Source: Candidatus Faecalibacterium faecipullorum (GTDB lineage Bacteria > Bacillota > Clostridia > Oscillospirales > Ruminococcaceae). Taken from it: DNA of 6,016 nucleotides. Where the stretch lies: the NCBI GenBank assembly GCA_019118985.1, contig DWXX01000099.1, forward strand, positions 1 to 6,016. The letters run 5' to 3'. The position numbers and the translations under genes are program-made. The notes under the pieces are model-generated. The model had not been told where the DNA came from. It searched no databases and was given only the letters and a program-made list of their open reading frames with translations. Within the stretch, counting starts at the first letter, position 1. Every line of letters begins with the position of its first letter. Shown piece by piece: positions 5,204 through 6,016 of this stretch.

Positions 5204-6016
5204 ATGCAAGGCAAGATCTATCCCACCCCCAAGGGGAACATCCACTACTGGACCGACTTCACCGCGCCGGGACCGCTCACCCTGGTCCTGCTGCCGGGCC
5301 TGACCGCCGACCACCGGCTGTTCGACCTGCAGGTCAAAGCCTTTGCCGGGCGGTACCGCATCCTGGTCTGGGATGCGCCGGGGCATGGGGCGTCCCGGCC
5401 TTTCCCGCTGAACTTCAGCCTGCGGGACCAGGCGGTCTGGCTCCACGGCATTTTGGAGCAGGAGGAGGTGCGCGCCTTCTGTCTGGTGGGCCAGTCCATG
5501 GGCGGGTATGTGGCCCAGTGCTTCCTGCAGGAATATCCCGGCGAGGCCGCCGGGTTCATCGCCATCGACTCGGCCCCCCTCAAGCGCAGGTACACCACCC
5601 GCTGGGAGATCGCGCTGCTGCGCCATTGCGGGCCGGTGTACCGGCTTTATCCCTGGCGGGCCCTGCGGGTGGCCGGGGCGGACGGCTGCGCCGACACCCC
5701 CTACGGCCGGGCCCTCATGCGCCGGATGATGGACAGCTATTCCCCCGCCGAATACGCCGCCCTGGCGGCCCACGGCTTCCGAACGCTGGCCGACGCGCTG
5801 GAGGCCAACCTCCCCTACCGCATCGACTGCCCGGCCCTGCTGTTCTGCGGCGTCCACGACCGGGCCGCCTCCACCAAACGGTACAACCGCGCCTGGTCCC
5901 AGGGGGAGGGCCTGTCCCTGGTCTGGGTCCCCGCTGCGGGGCACAACTCCAACACCGACAACCCGGTCTACATCAACCGCCAGATCGGCTGCTTTCTGCA
6001 AAAACTTTTGGAGGAG
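5204..6016 (+). CDS. Alpha/beta hydrolase (3' end beyond the window)
   Basis: Soluble alpha/beta-hydrolase-fold enzyme; 271 codons are visible without a stop. The complete triad is present: nucleophile S98 in VGQSMGGY (G-x-S-x-G elbow), acid D219 in CGVHDR and H247 in AAGHN. The oxyanion-hole segment LLPGLTADHRLF lies at 29-40 and the family motif DAPGHGASRP at 57-66. Residues about 126-205 form the variable cap (RRYTTRWE to ADALEANLPYR), rich in Arg, Tyr and Ala, which sets substrate choice. The visible length and the final helix (FLQKLLEE) suggest the true C terminus is near. There is no signal peptide. The family includes esterases, lactonases, peptidases and thioesterases; the sequence does not tell which. 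Its own promoter and the terminator before it separate it from the sugar operon. Codon use matches its neighbours, so no sign of recent transfer. Confidence 0.93.
   Translation, partial: MQGKIYPTPKGNIHYWTDFTAPGPLTLVLLPGLTADHRLFDLQVKAFAGRYRILVWDAPGHGASRPFPLNFSLRDQAVWLHGILEQEEVRAFCLVGQSMGGYVAQCFLQEYPGEAAGFIAIDSAPLKRRYTTRWEIALLRHCGPVYRLYPWRALRVAGADGCADTPYGRALMRRMMDSYSPAEYAALAAHGFRTLADALEANLPYRIDCPALLFCGVHDRAASTKRYNRAWSQGEGLSLVWVPAAGHNSNTDNPVYINRQIGCFLQKLLEE

Noticed and set aside
3200..6001. 933-codon open frame on the minus strand across amylosucrase and hydrolase
   Set aside because: Same codon-bias artefact. It also runs through a terminator and promoter oriented on the + strand.

Overview
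The window reads as part of a carbohydrate-utilisation operon from a GC-rich, low-temperature-style Firmicute, most likely a gut Clostridia member of the Oscillospirales type (Gemmiger, Subdoligranulum or Faecalibacterium relatives). That placement is an inference. It rests on strong AGGAGG-type ribosome binding sites, a TGnTATAAT promoter, a classic GC-stem plus T-run terminator, G+C of roughly two thirds by eye with almost no A/T-ending Leu and Ser codons, and the gene set itself. No marker gene in the window fixes the taxon.

Layout, all on the + strand. Bases 1-44 are the last 13 codons of a first sugar ABC-transporter permease. Bases 48-914 encode the second permease of the same importer (MalG/MsmG type). 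A 126-bp gap (915-1040) holds a very stable 17-19 bp stem-loop without a T-run, then a strong ribosome binding site. Bases 1041-3245 encode a cytoplasmic GH36 alpha-galactosidase. It overlaps by 4 nt (ATGA) with 3242-5059, a GH13 subfamily-4 amylosucrase-type enzyme. An intrinsic terminator at about 5098-5131 closes the operon. A separate transcription unit follows at once: an extended -10 promoter (5138-5166), a near-consensus ribosome binding site and an alpha/beta hydrolase (5204 to the window end, cut at its 3' end).

How the genes probably work together: the importer brings in raffinose-family oligosaccharides or related alpha-galactosides, and the alpha-galactosidase removes galactose inside the cell. 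When the substrate is raffinose, sucrose is left. The translationally coupled amylosucrase-type enzyme would then turn sucrose into fructose plus an alpha-1,4-glucan (or hydrolyse it), without ATP or phosphate. The pairing is a coherent raffinose-to-glucan module. The hydrolase appears unrelated and separately transcribed.

I found no mobile element, CRISPR array, tRNA, rRNA or phage gene. The families are all known. The points most worth a second look are the alpha-galactosidase/amylosucrase coupling and the intercistronic stem-loop, whose imperfections are all G-U pairs on the coding-strand RNA.
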